Assembly (NCBI GenBank): GCA_002390845.1
Contig: DGQT01000107.1
Span: 1 to 60,553, forward strand
Direction: 5' to 3'
DNA: 60,553 nt
Origin: Chitinophagaceae bacterium UBA4407
GTDB lineage: Bacteria > Bacteroidota > Bacteroidia > Chitinophagales > Chitinophagaceae
The position numbers and the translations under genes are program-made. The notes beneath the pieces are model-generated. The model saw only the letters and a program-made list of their open reading frames with translations, had not been told where the DNA came from and searched no databases. Positions within the stretch are counted from its first letter, which is position 1; the number at the start of each line of letters is the position of its first letter. Positions 35,343 to 42,785 of the stretch are shown here, piece by piece.

Positions 35343-36350
35343 CTATGGAAATTTTTTAAAGAATGTGTACCGGAGTATAATTTCTATGATTAAAAAAATG
35401 ATACCTGCAATTAACCAGGGAAGAAATTCATTGGTGTAACGGTTGTATGTGGTTACCTGTATTTTCGATTTTTCAAGCAGGTTAATACTGTCGTAAATTT
35501 TTTGCAGCGCATCATTATCTGTTGCATGAAAATACTGGCCACCTGTGGTCTGTGATAAATCTTTTAACAGGTCTTCATTAAACTCCAGTTTACGTTTTTG
35601 CGGTATGCGGCCCAATGGCGAATTTACTACCTCATCAATTTCTTTTTCGCTGCCTACACCAATCGTATACACTTTTATGCCGTACTGTTTTGCCATTTGT
35701 TTTGCAAGATCTGGTGGCACACTACCGCCAACATCTACACCATCAGTAAGCAGTACCACTATTTTACTTTTCGATGTACTGCGCCGCAACCTGTCTACAC
35801 TGGTAGCAAGACCCGAACCGATTGCAGTTCCTTCTTCCTGCAGGTAGCCACTTTCTATGTTTTGTATTTGTGAGCGTACGGTATTGTGGTCTGTTGTAAC
35901 AGGGCAAAGGGTAAAACTTGCACCGCTGAAAATTACAACACCAATCCGGTCGCCGGTTCTTTGTTCAACAAATTTTTGTGCAACGCTTTTGGCAGCTTCA
36001 AGCCTGTTGGGCTGAAAGTCTTGCTCCGTCATACTTCCACTGATATCGAAACACAATACAATGTCAATGCCTTCGCCTTCTGTTTGCGATTCTGTGTATT
36101 TTAAACGGGGCATGGCAGCGGCAACAATAAGGCATACCAGTGTAAAACAACGCAGCACAAAAGGCAGATGCAGCAACGATGTTTTTATACTTTTTGTGCG
36201 CTCTATAAAATGCGTTGTTGTAACCAGCATAGAAGCCTGGTTGCGTTTGTAGCGACGCCTGTATTCATAAATCAGTACGGGCAATAAAAGCAAAAGCCCC
36301 AGTACCCAGGGATATGCAAATTCAATATGTTGCAGCCACTCGTTAAGCAT
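35343..36350 (-). CDS. batA: BatA-like von Willebrand factor A domain membrane protein
   Basis: A 335-residue protein of the Bacteroides aerotolerance (Bat) group. Two N-terminal helices (about 12-28 and 62-80) and one near the C-terminus (about 308-328) flank a VWA domain at about 90-285. The metal-ion-dependent adhesion site DISGSMTEQDF is intact, with later TDHNTV and LLTDGVDVGG. Bat proteins are thought to form envelope complexes with MoxR-type ATPases. The gene overlaps the upstream BatD-like gene by 8 bases. The usual partners moxR and DUF58 are in this window but about 22 kb away, and no batB or batC is adjacent. Confidence 0.88.
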   Translation of the reverse strand: MLNEWLQHIEFAYPWVLGLLLLLPVLIYEYRRRYKRNQASMLVTTTHFIERTKSIKTSLLHLPFVLRCFTLVCLIVAAAMPRLKYTESQTEGEGIDIVLCFDISGSMTEQDFQPNRLEAAKSVAQKFVEQRTGDRIGVVIFSGASFTLCPVTTDHNTVRSQIQNIESGYLQEEGTAIGSGLATSVDRLRRSTSKSKIVVLLTDGVDVGGSVPPDLAKQMAKQYGIKVYTIGVGSEKEIDEVVNSPLGRIPQKRKLEFNEDLLKDLSQTTGGQYFHATDNDALQKIYDSINLLEKSKIQVTTYNRYTNEFLPWLIAGIIFLIIEIILRYTFFKKFP

Positions 36351-37311
36351 TTTTTTGAATATTCTTTATCAATGCATCAATATGCTGCAAAGATGCAACA
36401 CATGTTTGTACAGCCTGGTTGTTTTGTTCTTCGGCGGGAATATATTTTGCAAATTTTACAGCATCGGCCAGGCGAAGGAACTGGTAGAAGCCGGTGCGAT
36501 ATTTTTCATCCTGCAGGTACACACCCAACTGCACCATTAATTCATCGCTTGTTGACTGTGTAGAATGCAACTGCAGTATTTCCTGGAAATAATTCTTTAT
36601 GATAAACGTAAGTTTTACATAAAATAATTTCACATTTCCTGTTGTGATAAGATTCTCCTGTTGTAATGACTTGATCTGTTGTAATGCGTTTTCAAGCGGG
36701 TTGCCTTTTGTAGCAGGAGCAGACTTTTTCTTTTTACTGAATTTTATAATGAACCAGGTAATCAGTATTGCGATAATAACACCTGATGCAATCAGCCCAT
36801 ATAAAAGATAATCGGGTTTTACTTCTACATCGAGAATATCTTTTATATCATGGTAATTAGTAAGCCCCGATACATCAACAGGAAGTACTTCAAGAACTAC
36901 CGAATCGGTTTTATAAATTATTTGTTTTCCGGTGGCGCGTTCCTGCAAAGAAATTTGTAAAGGTGGGATAGACCATTTGCCCGAATCGAATGAGGTAATG
37001 TAAACTTTTTGAAGGTAGGTTGTAAAACCATTAACGTTTACGGTGTCTACAGCACCGGTTTTGGTTATCTGTATATGGCCACTGCTGTCTGTTACAATAA
37101 ACCAGTTATGGATAAAAGTCAAAGCTGCATTGATGTTTTCTGCTTTTAACTGCAGCACTACCTGCTCGCCAATAAGTATTTTATTACGGTCGGTTATTGC
37201 AGAAACATTTTGCGCAAATGCGGCTTGATGAAAAATACAAAACACAAAGAATAAGCAGGTAAGCTTATTCTTTAATACCGCACAAAGTTTTTTTATTCTG
37301 TTATAATTCAC
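36343..37311 (-). CDS. BatD-like membrane protein of the Bat/MoxR gene group
   Basis: A 322-residue protein with a signal peptide (LFFVFCIFHQAAFAQ) and a periplasmic beta-rich domain (about 35-165: ITDRNKILIGEQVVLQLKAE). One membrane helix follows (about 170-192, LLYGLIASGVIIAILITWFI), and then a cytoplasmic helical tail with a KKKK start. This layout is that of the hypothetical gene usually placed between DUF58 and batA in Bacteroidota and is similar to short BatD or DUF4381 proteins. It overlaps batA by 8 bases, so coupled translation is likely. It probably helps assemble the VWA protein with the MoxR machinery, which is inference. Confidence 0.75.
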   Translation of the reverse strand: MNYNRIKKLCAVLKNKLTCLFFVFCIFHQAAFAQNVSAITDRNKILIGEQVVLQLKAENINAALTFIHNWFIVTDSSGHIQITKTGAVDTVNVNGFTTYLQKVYITSFDSGKWSIPPLQISLQERATGKQIIYKTDSVVLEVLPVDVSGLTNYHDIKDILDVEVKPDYLLYGLIASGVIIAILITWFIIKFSKKKKSAPATKGNPLENALQQIKSLQQENLITTGNVKLFYVKLTFIIKNYFQEILQLHSTQSTSDELMVQLGVYLQDEKYRTGFYQFLRLADAVKFAKYIPAEEQNNQAVQTCVASLQHIDALIKNIQKNA

Positions 37312-37369
37312 GTTAACTGTTACTGATTTCTGGTTTGAATTTTTTTACAAGACTGCACATTGCTGCCAT

Positions 37370-37438
37370 GAAAGACGAAACTTCAAGTGTGCGACGCAAG
37401 AGAAGCTTCATTAATGAACTTCTGTTTGGTACATAAAA
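37370..37438 (-). repeat. Dispersed intergenic repeat, R end
   Basis: Core TTCAAGTGTGCGACGCAAG (37382-37400), then AGAAGCTTCATTAATGAA and a weak head TTTGGTACATAAAA. Confidence 0.8.
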
Positions 37439-37478
37439 TTCCTTTGGTCTTTTATGTAAACAATTATGCCAAAAAAGT

Positions 37479-38285
37479 TCAGTGAGCCATATCACCGCGA
37501 TCTTCTTCTTCAACTTTTAGCCTTGGTACATTCAGTTTTACCGCATGTTTTTGTTTTTTGCGCATGCGAATGTTGAGCAGTTCTACACCAAACGAAAAAG
37601 CCATTGCAACATAAATATAAGTCTTGTCAATATGGCTGTGATGCAGTGGCTCCAGGCCTTCGAAGAATAAACTAAAGCCCACCATTAAAAGAAAAGAAAG
37701 TGCCAGCATTTTTAGTGTTGGGTGCCTGTCGATAAAATTTGCGATATTTTGTGAAAAGAAAAACATAATCACCATTGCAATAGAAACAGCTATGATCATT
37801 ACTTCAACATGCTTGGCAAGGCCAATGGCTGTAATAATACTGTCGAACGAAAATACCATATCTACCACCACAATCTGTGCAACGATAGCCCCAAATGCAC
37901 CCACACTTTTTTTGGTATCAGTGCCCGCCTCATCGCCTTCCAGCTTTTCATGAATTTCTTTTACGGTTTTATACAACAAAAAAATACCACCTGCAAACAT
38001 AATGCAGTTGCGCAGGTTAAATGCGTAATGGGTATCGCCAAAACTAAAACCAAATAATTCTTTGCTGCCGTTGTTTACCAGCCAGCCCAGTGTCATTAAA
38101 AGGCCTATGCGCACTGCAATACCGGCAAACATCCATACGCGGCGGGCATTTAGTTTTTGTTTGGCTTCATTTAACCTGCCAATTAAAATTGAAACAAAAA
38201 TTACATTATCAATGCCCAGTACAATCTCCAGCAGGGTAAGTGTTAAAAGGCTTATTAAAGAATCAACGGTTAATAAATTTTCCAT
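37479..38285 (-). CDS. TerC-family integral membrane protein
   Basis: A 268-residue protein with about seven helices. The TerC signature acidic motifs are seen in the first helix (LLEIVLGIDNVIFVSIL) and the fourth (VVDMVFSFDSIITAIG). Between them is the basic cytoplasmic loop LNEAKQKLNARRVWMF. TerC/Alx proteins are implicated in manganese export and in metal supply to exported proteins. It lies upstream of the BatD-like gene on the same strand but is separated from it by a repeat copy, so the link is uncertain. A short His-rich loop (EPLHHSHID) may bind metal, which is inference. Confidence 0.9.
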   Translation of the reverse strand: MENLLTVDSLISLLTLTLLEIVLGIDNVIFVSILIGRLNEAKQKLNARRVWMFAGIAVRIGLLMTLGWLVNNGSKELFGFSFGDTHYAFNLRNCIMFAGGIFLLYKTVKEIHEKLEGDEAGTDTKKSVGAFGAIVAQIVVVDMVFSFDSIITAIGLAKHVEVMIIAVSIAMVIMFFFSQNIANFIDRHPTLKMLALSFLLMVGFSLFFEGLEPLHHSHIDKTYIYVAMAFSFGVELLNIRMRKKQKHAVKLNVPRLKVEEEDRGDMAH

Positions 38286-38314
38286 TCAATAATATTTATC
38301 GGTTATGGTTATAT

Positions 38315-38475
38315 ATTTTTTTGAGCCAAACAATTGAATAACTACGAAGCTTTCGTTGCCACGCTCGTTTCACAGTTCCTCTTTCATGGCAACATTTAAG
38401 CGAAGCGTGGCAGCCTGTCCCGAATTCATTTCGGGATCGCACACTTGTACATTTTGAATATTACTGAGCTTTTTA
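38315..38475 (+). repeat. Dispersed intergenic repeat, L end, composite copy
   Basis: Head TTTTTTTGAGCCAAAC, then CGAAGCTTTC and the subfamily 2 core GTTGCCACGCTCGTTTCAC, CTTTCATGGCAACA and GCGAAGCGTGGCAGCC. The hairpin CCCGAATTCATTTCGGG (38419-38435) is followed by the subfamily 1 core end ATCGCACACTTGTAC (38436-38450). It looks like a subfamily 1 copy interrupted by a subfamily 2 module of about 80 bp. Confidence 0.85.
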
Positions 38476-38484
38476 AACAGCCCT

Positions 38485-39534
38485 TTACTGCAAACTATTC
38501 GCAAGTTTTTTACAAATATTTTTTACAATGGAAGGGCCTTCATAAATAAAACCAGTCCATACCTGAATTAAAGAAGCTCCTGCTTCAAATTTTTCTTTTG
38601 CATCATCGCCCGAAAATATGCCACCACTGGCAATTACAGGAATTTTGTTTTGAAGGCGGTCAGTTAAATAGCGCAACACTTCTGTTGATCTTTCTTTTAA
38701 TGGTTTTCCGCTAAGGCCACCTGTGCCAATGGTTTGCAATTCATGGTTTGTAGTTTGTAATTTTTCGCGGCTGATGGTGGTGTTCGTAGCAACAAGGCCA
38801 TCGAGTTTTACTTCTATGGAAAGCTCAATAATATCATCAAGCTGTTCTGTTGTTAAGTCTGGTGCAATTTTCAACAGCAATGGCTTTGGTTTTGTTTTTG
38901 AATGATTGATCGTTTGCAGGTGCGACAATATTTTGCGCAGTGAATCTTTTTCCTGCAATTCACGCAGGCCTGGTGTATTCGGGCTGCTTACGTTTACTAC
39001 AAAATAATCAACGCAATCAAATAAACCATTAAAACAAATCTCGTAATCTTTCCATGCGTTTTCATTAGGTGTTATTTTGTTTTTCCCAATATTTCCTCCG
39101 ACCATCAGTTTACTGTTTTCAGTTCTCAGTTTCCAGTCTGATAAACGTTGTGCCACAACTTCAACGCCATCATTATTAAAGCCCATGCGGTTGATCAGGG
39201 CTTGATCTTTTGGCAAACGAAAGAGCCTTGGTTTTTCATTTCCACTTTGTGGTAAGGGTGTTACGGTTCCTATTTCTACAAATCCAAAACCAAGTGTTTC
39301 AAGTTCGTTTAAATAAAGCGCATTTTTATCGAAACCTGCACCAAGCCCCACCGGGTTTTTAAAAGTTAAACCAAACAATTTCTTTTGTAAAGAAACATTA
39401 TTGAAAGAAAAACTATTGCTGATTATTTTTTTTATAAACCCGATTTTGCATGCAAATCGCAGCAGGTTCATAGAGAAATAATGAACACTTTCTGTAGGAA
39501 AGAGAAACAGTAAACTTCGCACAAGCTTATACAT
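38485..39534 (-). CDS. pyrD: Dihydroorotate dehydrogenase (quinone), class 2
   Basis: Oxidises dihydroorotate to orotate in pyrimidine synthesis, passing electrons to quinone at the membrane. The 349-residue protein has the class 2 N-terminal helical extension (about 1-45). The FMN-barrel motifs are FKNPVGLGAGFDKNALY, FVEIGTVTPLPQSGN and NRMGFNNDG, with the catalytic Ser segment NVSSPNTPGLREL, TNTTISR, GTGGLSGKPL and VIASGGIFSGDDA. Two short stretches, LRTENSKL (about residues 132-142) and KLQTTNHELQT (about 257-267), are encoded by heptanucleotide arrays and seem to lengthen surface loops relative to the E. coli enzyme as I remember it. The core is intact, so the enzyme is probably active. 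Confidence 0.95.
   Translation of the reverse strand: MYKLVRSLLFLFPTESVHYFSMNLLRFACKIGFIKKIISNSFSFNNVSLQKKLFGLTFKNPVGLGAGFDKNALYLNELETLGFGFVEIGTVTPLPQSGNEKPRLFRLPKDQALINRMGFNNDGVEVVAQRLSDWKLRTENSKLMVGGNIGKNKITPNENAWKDYEICFNGLFDCVDYFVVNVSSPNTPGLRELQEKDSLRKILSHLQTINHSKTKPKPLLLKIAPDLTTEQLDDIIELSIEVKLDGLVATNTTISREKLQTTNHELQTIGTGGLSGKPLKERSTEVLRYLTDRLQNKIPVIASGGIFSGDDAKEKFEAGASLIQVWTGFIYEGPSIVKNICKKLANSLQ
38731..38765. repeat. Heptanucleotide array inside pyrD (second)
   Basis: Five 7-base units on the plus strand: GGTTTGC, AATTCAT, GGTTTGT, AGTTTGT, AATTTTT. They encode the KLQTTNHELQT stretch of PyrD. Confidence 0.6.
39106..39140. repeat. Heptanucleotide array inside pyrD (first)
   Basis: Five 7-base units on the plus strand: CAGTTTA, CTGTTTT, CAGTTCT, CAGTTTC, CAGTCTG. 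They encode the WKLRTENSKL stretch of PyrD. Confidence 0.65.
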
Positions 39535-39674
39535 TGCGCAAAGAACTGTGATTTATTGGAATTGAAAAAGGGAGAAAAAAAATATTTTATGTGAATTGCT
39601 ATTGAGTTAAACAGCAAAGCGGAAATAAAATTGAAAATTATTTTCGCTTTGCTGTTTTTGCTTTTTAAATACCC

Positions 39675-39806
39675 GCATGTGCAAGTGTGCCAGGCTGCAA
39701 CAAGTTCCTGATGAACGGCCACCCTTTTGTTAAAGGGCAAGAGTAAACCAATCCCAAAAGCTTTTGGGGAACAATCGGTGCCATAAAAAACTTCTCCCGG
39801 CTAATA
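39675..39806 (-). repeat. Dispersed intergenic repeat, R end with inserted hairpins
   Basis: Core fragment GTGCAAGTGTGCCAGGC, then two inserted palindromic pieces (CCCTTTTGTTAAAGGG and CCCAAAAGCTTTTGGGG). It ends in ATCGGTGCCATAAAAAAC and the head CTCCCGGCTAATAAT, four bases from the LRR stop codon. Confidence 0.75.
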
Positions 39807-39809
39807 ATA

Positions 39810-41633
39810 TTACTTTGTTATTCCAATTTTTTGCACGGCACCAGTACTGTTATTTTTTAAATAATACAAACCCGCTGCAAAACCACTAACATTTATACTG
39901 CCGTTACCGCTAATGTTTGTGGTGAGTAATATTTTGCCGGCCTGGTTGATTAATGAAAAAGTTGCGCTGCCATTGGTTTGTATGTGTAGTATATCTTTTG
40001 CAGGGTTGGGATAAACAGAAAACAATATTTCTTTATTATTTGCGCTCAGATTTTTTTCAAAAGTTGAACTAAGGGCATTATTTGATGTAGCAAGTGCGGT
40101 AAAATTAATTGTATCGCTTCTTAAGATAAGTTTAGTAGCAACCGAATTCGTAACTTCTGCATAGTACCTGCCATTTTCTGAGGGATAAAAAACAGAATCA
40201 TAAGCAAAGGTTGCAGTACTTCCCCTGTCAACTACAAACCAGGTGTAAACATTATTGCTTAGCTTACCACCTGCCGATACCGACAAAGTTTCTCCATTTT
40301 GATGAGCAGGGATATTCGCCTGGTTGCTATATGTAGCGTCAGAACCAAATTTTTGTTCAATCAACTCTATACCACTAAATGTAAATTGATTGAAGTCAAG
40401 GGTTAGTTCTTGGAGGTTTTGAAGATTGGTAATTTCCGATGGAATGCTGCCACTTAGCAGGTTATTATTCAAATATAATATCCCGATATTTATCAACGAT
40501 CCAAGTGAAAATGGAATGCTGCTACTCAAGAGGTTATTATTCAAATATAATTCCCTGAGATTTATCAAGGTTCCAAGTGAAGGAGGAATTTCGCCGGTAA
40601 ATTTGTTGTCGTGTAAAATTAAAAAGTTGATCTTCTGAAAATTACCGAATGAAGAAGGGATACGTCCACTTAATTGATTGTTTGATAAATCTAAAGAATA
40701 CAGGTTCACAAGATTGCCAAGTTCTGACGGTATAATACCACTTAACTGGTTATTTTGTAAATATAAATTATAAAGTTTTTGAAGGTTTCCAAGTGAAGAT
40801 GGTATGCTCCCTACTAACTGATTATTTGATAAATTTAAATTGCCTAAATTTATAAGATTGCCAAAGGAACGGGGAATATTGTTTTGCAAATTATTATCGT
40901 TTAAGTATAAATATTGAAGCTTTGAAAGATTACCCATCGAAGTTGGGATGCCACCTGTAAGATGATTATTATACAGCGCCAAATTTGTCAGGTTAATAAG
41001 GTTGCCAATATTTGTGTGGATCTTGCCGGTTAGTTTGTTGTCGCTTATATCCAGAACTGTCAGGTTAACAAGATTGTAAAGCGAATTGGGTATTTCACCT
41101 TTGAATTTATTATCATTCAAATTTAAAGATGTAAGTCTTAGCAGGTTGCCAATTGAAGAAGGGATGCTGTCTGTTAGGTTATTGCCAAATAAATATAAAG
41201 TCTGGAGGTTTACAAGATTTCCTATTGAAGAAGGGATATTACCAATTAATTTATCATCATTTAACTTAAGCCATTTAAGATTTATAAGATTACCAAGTTC
41301 TGTTGGAATGTTACCCCCGAGCTTGTTGCTACTCAAATCCAGACTATCGAGATTTGTAAGATTACCAAGACCAGAAGTAATGACACCACTTAAGCGGTTT
41401 GACTGTAAACTAATACCTGTGACTCTTTTTCCGACAACGGTTATTCCATACCAATTTTGTACAGGACCTGTTAACCAGTTAGTGTTTCTATGCCAGTTTG
41501 GTCCATTGGTATTGTTATACAAATCAACAAGGGCAAGGGAATCCTGTACATTTACAGCTTGCGCTTTAAGTTTATCAGAGGCAGTGATAGAAATAAAAAA
41601 ACTGAGAAAGAAAAAAAAGGATTTCGGTTTCAT
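39810..41633 (-). CDS. Leucine-rich-repeat protein with T9SS sorting domain
   Basis: A protein of about 607 residues with a signal peptide (FFFFLSFFISITASDKLKAQ). An LRR N-terminal cap-like segment (LVDLYNNTNGPNWHRNTNW) precedes about 15-16 leucine-rich repeats of 24 residues (about 75-440). They have the plant-like pattern LxxLxLxxNxLxGxIPxxLGNL. An Ig-like region follows (about 460-525). The T9SS type A sorting domain closes it (SVYPNPAKDILHIQTNG, ending NSTGAVQKIGITK). It should be a surface or secreted binding protein; the ligand is unknown. The ATG at 41633 was chosen for the signal peptide. The internal repeats are near-identical in DNA, so copy number may vary between strains. Confidence 0.92.
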   Translation of the reverse strand: MKPKSFFFFLSFFISITASDKLKAQAVNVQDSLALVDLYNNTNGPNWHRNTNWLTGPVQNWYGITVVGKRVTGISLQSNRLSGVITSGLGNLTNLDSLDLSSNKLGGNIPTELGNLINLKWLKLNDDKLIGNIPSSIGNLVNLQTLYLFGNNLTDSIPSSIGNLLRLTSLNLNDNKFKGEIPNSLYNLVNLTVLDISDNKLTGKIHTNIGNLINLTNLALYNNHLTGGIPTSMGNLSKLQYLYLNDNNLQNNIPRSFGNLINLGNLNLSNNQLVGSIPSSLGNLQKLYNLYLQNNQLSGIIPSELGNLVNLYSLDLSNNQLSGRIPSSFGNFQKINFLILHDNKFTGEIPPSLGTLINLRELYLNNNLLSSSIPFSLGSLINIGILYLNNNLLSGSIPSEITNLQNLQELTLDFNQFTFSGIELIEQKFGSDATYSNQANIPAHQNGETLSVSAGGKLSNNVYTWFVVDRGSTATFAYDSVFYPSENGRYYAEVTNSVATKLILRSDTINFTALATSNNALSSTFEKNLSANNKEILFSVYPNPAKDILHIQTNGSATFSLINQAGKILLTTNISGNGSINVSGFAAGLYYLKNNSTGAVQKIGITK

Positions 41634-41792
41634 AAAATTAGTTAAGTAGTCTAGTATTGAGTTTTTAAATTCAGGCTTGGTATTAAGTAAAAATAACACT
41701 TTGAGATTACTATTATCTGTATTGGTTTAACCCAGGTCGCCTATATATTTAGAAATCAAAATATTTACATTTACAAATCACAATGCTGCGTT

Positions 41793-42335
41793 ATGTTTTC
41801 ATTTGAAAAAAAGAAAGAAACTACAAAAGTAACTGATATTGTTTTTATGCACGCTGCCGCCAAATGGCATGCTTGCCATTTGGCGTTGCAATCCAATGCT
41901 ACTACAATTTTTATAACATGGTTCGAAGAAACACAACAACAGTTAGAGGAATATTTTACAGCACAAAATGCTGCAAATGCCACCGTAATTTTATGCCGCG
42001 AAGCCGCAGCGCACTTCATTAATAATAACCCGGTAATATTTGCAGAGCATTACCCGCTGCGCGAAAAGGAAGAAGTATTATTTACTTCACTTAAGCTGGA
42101 GGAGATAAAAGTTTTTTCATCGTTAGACGATGCCTTGTTTCAGCATTTCGGCGGTGAAAGGATTATTGAACTAATGCAAAAAATGGGCTTGCAGGAAAAT
42201 GAACCGGTACAACATACAATGATCAGCATGGCACTAAAAAATGCGCAGGAAAAACTTGCGAAGAAGGTTTCGCTGGAACAATCTGCCCACTCGCAGGAAG
42301 AATGGTTTAAAAGGAATGTAAGTGCTGAAAAATAA
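41793..42335 (+). CDS. Hypothetical cytosolic protein
   Basis: A 180-residue protein with no signal peptide or membrane helix; the family is not recognised. The N-terminal two thirds alternate strands and helices (KVTDIVFMHAAAKWHACHLA, ATTIFITWFEETQQQLEEYF, ATVILCREAAAHFI), like a Rossmann-type or helicase-C-like fold. The C-terminal third is helical and charged (ERIIELMQKMGLQENEPVQH onward). It might be a degenerate nucleotide-binding domain, which is only a guess. It reads away from the LRR gene and is followed by a repeat copy and the SAM riboswitch. Confidence 0.65.
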   Translation: MFSFEKKKETTKVTDIVFMHAAAKWHACHLALQSNATTIFITWFEETQQQLEEYFTAQNAANATVILCREAAAHFINNNPVIFAEHYPLREKEEVLFTSLKLEEIKVFSSLDDALFQHFGGERIIELMQKMGLQENEPVQHTMISMALKNAQEKLAKKVSLEQSAHSQEEWFKRNVSAEK

Positions 42336-42344
42336 TTACACCAA

Positions 42345-42454
42345 GCCCCTTCGCTTCAGTCTTCGCTTCGGTAAAAGCTGAAGTAAAATCAAAACGTACA
42401 AGAGTGCGACGCAAGGAGCGATGCCACATGAATAAAAGCCCGAAACATAAAAAA
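42345..42454 (-). repeat. Dispersed intergenic repeat, R end
   Basis: Tail CTTCGCTTCGGTAAAAGC, core CGTACAAGAGTGCGACGCAA (42395-42414), GATGCCACATGAAT and the head AAGCCCGAAACATAAAAAA. Confidence 0.85.
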
Positions 42455-42457
42455 TAA

Positions 42458-42490
42458 TTTGGCAATTTCAACCATGCACTATTACTTTTG
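42458..42490 (+). promoter_or_regulatory. Promoter of the SAM riboswitch-metY transcript
   Basis: TTTG at 42458-42461, 21 bases, then TACTTTTG at 42483-42490. The expected start lies about 10 bases before the aptamer. Confidence 0.7.
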
Positions 42491-42505
42491 CAGCAGTTCT
42501 TTAAT

Positions 42506-42618
42506 TACTTATCAAGAAAGGCAGAGGGATATGGCCCTGTGAAGCCTTGGCAACCCTTACAGTTAACTCAACTGTAATGAAGGTGCCAACTCCTCCCGCA
42601 AATGCGGGAAGATAAGAT
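42506..42618 (+). promoter_or_regulatory. SAM-I (S-box) riboswitch aptamer
   Basis: P1 arms CTTATC (42508-42513) and GATAAG (42611-42616). Between them are the conserved segments AAGAAAGGCAGAGGGA, GGCCCTGTGAAGCCTTGGCA, the P3 hairpin ACAGTTAACTCAACTGT and AAGGTGCCAACTCC, with the P4 hairpin TCCCGCAAATGCGGGA. Order, spacing and invariant bases fit the SAM-I class, which binds S-adenosylmethionine and shuts off methionine genes. The downstream gene is metY, which supports the call. Confidence 0.93.
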
Positions 42619-42664
42619 CAGAGTAGCATTAAAATTTTTCGCGGCATTCCCGCCTCTAATATTG

Positions 42665-42697
42665 AAAGCTCATCTGATTTACAGGTGAGCTTTTTTT
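42665..42697 (+). terminator. Expression-platform terminator of the SAM riboswitch
   Basis: Arms AAAGCTCATCTG (42665-42676) and CAGGTGAGCTTT (42682-42693), a 5-base loop and a T-run to 42697. ATCAGA just after P1 (42617-42622) can pair with TCTGAT in the first arm region (42673-42678), a possible antiterminator. Confidence 0.85.
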
Positions 42698-42785
42698 ATG
42701 CCGTTAACATGCTGCTTTCCACCGATAAGTGTATCTGAGAACCTTTTTATTTTTAAACTTCAAACAAAAAATTAAAACCGTTTTT

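Larger units (their letters stand above)
42336..42785. other. 450-base leader region of metY
   Basis: Holds in order an R-type repeat copy, a consensus promoter, a SAM-I riboswitch aptamer and a terminator as expression platform, then about 90 bases to the metY ATG. Confidence 0.75.
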
